Shown here: piece by piece, positions 6,833 to 6,840 of the stretch | How positions within the stretch are numbered: position 1 is the first letter of the stretch | Layout of the letters: each line of letters starts with the position of its first letter | NCBI GenBank assembly: GCA_001577185.1 | Contig: LSCM01000068.1 | Coordinates: forward strand, 1-6,840 | From: Cloacimonetes bacterium TCS62 | Lineage (GTDB): Bacteria; Cloacimonadota; Cloacimonadia; Cloacimonadales; TCS61 | Direction of reading: 5' to 3' | DNA length: 6,840 nucleotides | The notes under the pieces: generated by a model | Database searches by the model: none | What the model saw: the letters and a program-made list of their open reading frames with translations, nothing else | What the model was told of the DNA's origin: nothing | Position numbers and translations under genes: made by a program

Positions 6833-6840
6833 ATGGAAAT
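6833..6840 (+). CDS. Start of a downstream gene, truncated by window edge
   Basis: ATG at 6833-6835 is preceded by AGAGAGGA (6821-6828), a good Shine-Dalgarno 4 nt upstream. Only Met-Glu and two further bases are visible, so nothing can be said about the product. The 96 nt between the Nudix stop and this start are AT-rich, with no convincing terminator. Confidence 0.5.

Overview
The window is an AT-rich stretch (roughly one-third G+C by eye) of bacterial chromosome. It reads with the standard code and uses recognisable Shine-Dalgarno sites and at least one good sigma-70-like promoter. It carries housekeeping genes (alr, a PIN-PhoH gene, nusB) next to a small glycosyltransferase/radical SAM pair and a Nudix hydrolase. 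Alanine racemase implies a peptidoglycan-containing bacterium. The phylum cannot be fixed from this sequence alone; an AT-rich uncultured lineage such as Cloacimonadota or a neighbour is only a low-confidence impression. There is no insertion sequence, phage, CRISPR, tRNA or rRNA signal.

Layout. Positions 2-148 (+) hold the last 49 codons of a BaiN/YhiN-type flavoprotein, which converges on the left-pointing block. The left-pointing block (3492 to 239, minus) is a PIN-PhoH ATPase/RNase gene followed 26 nt later by an alanine racemase gene. That racemase carries an unusual C-terminal extension of about 260 residues. The pair is probably transcribed from a TTGACA/TAAAGT promoter at 3520-3548. 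Positions 3493-3736 are the divergent control region. The right-pointing block (from 3737, plus) is nusB, a family 2 glycosyltransferase and a radical SAM enzyme, separated by only 6 and 2 nt and so almost certainly one operon. A zinc-ribbon Nudix hydrolase follows after a 67-nt gap with its own strong ribosome binding site. A further gene begins at 6833 and runs off the right edge.

How the genes fit together. NusB serves rRNA transcription antitermination, PIN-PhoH proteins are linked to RNA metabolism, and Alr supplies D-alanine for the cell wall. The glycosyltransferase and radical SAM enzyme probably share one pathway, perhaps a modified glycan or glycolipid, but neither substrate can be read from the sequence. 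The most interesting item is the alanine racemase extension. It is helical and then beta-rich, it is not part of the known racemase fold, and I cannot assign it a function. No wholly new multi-gene system is evident.
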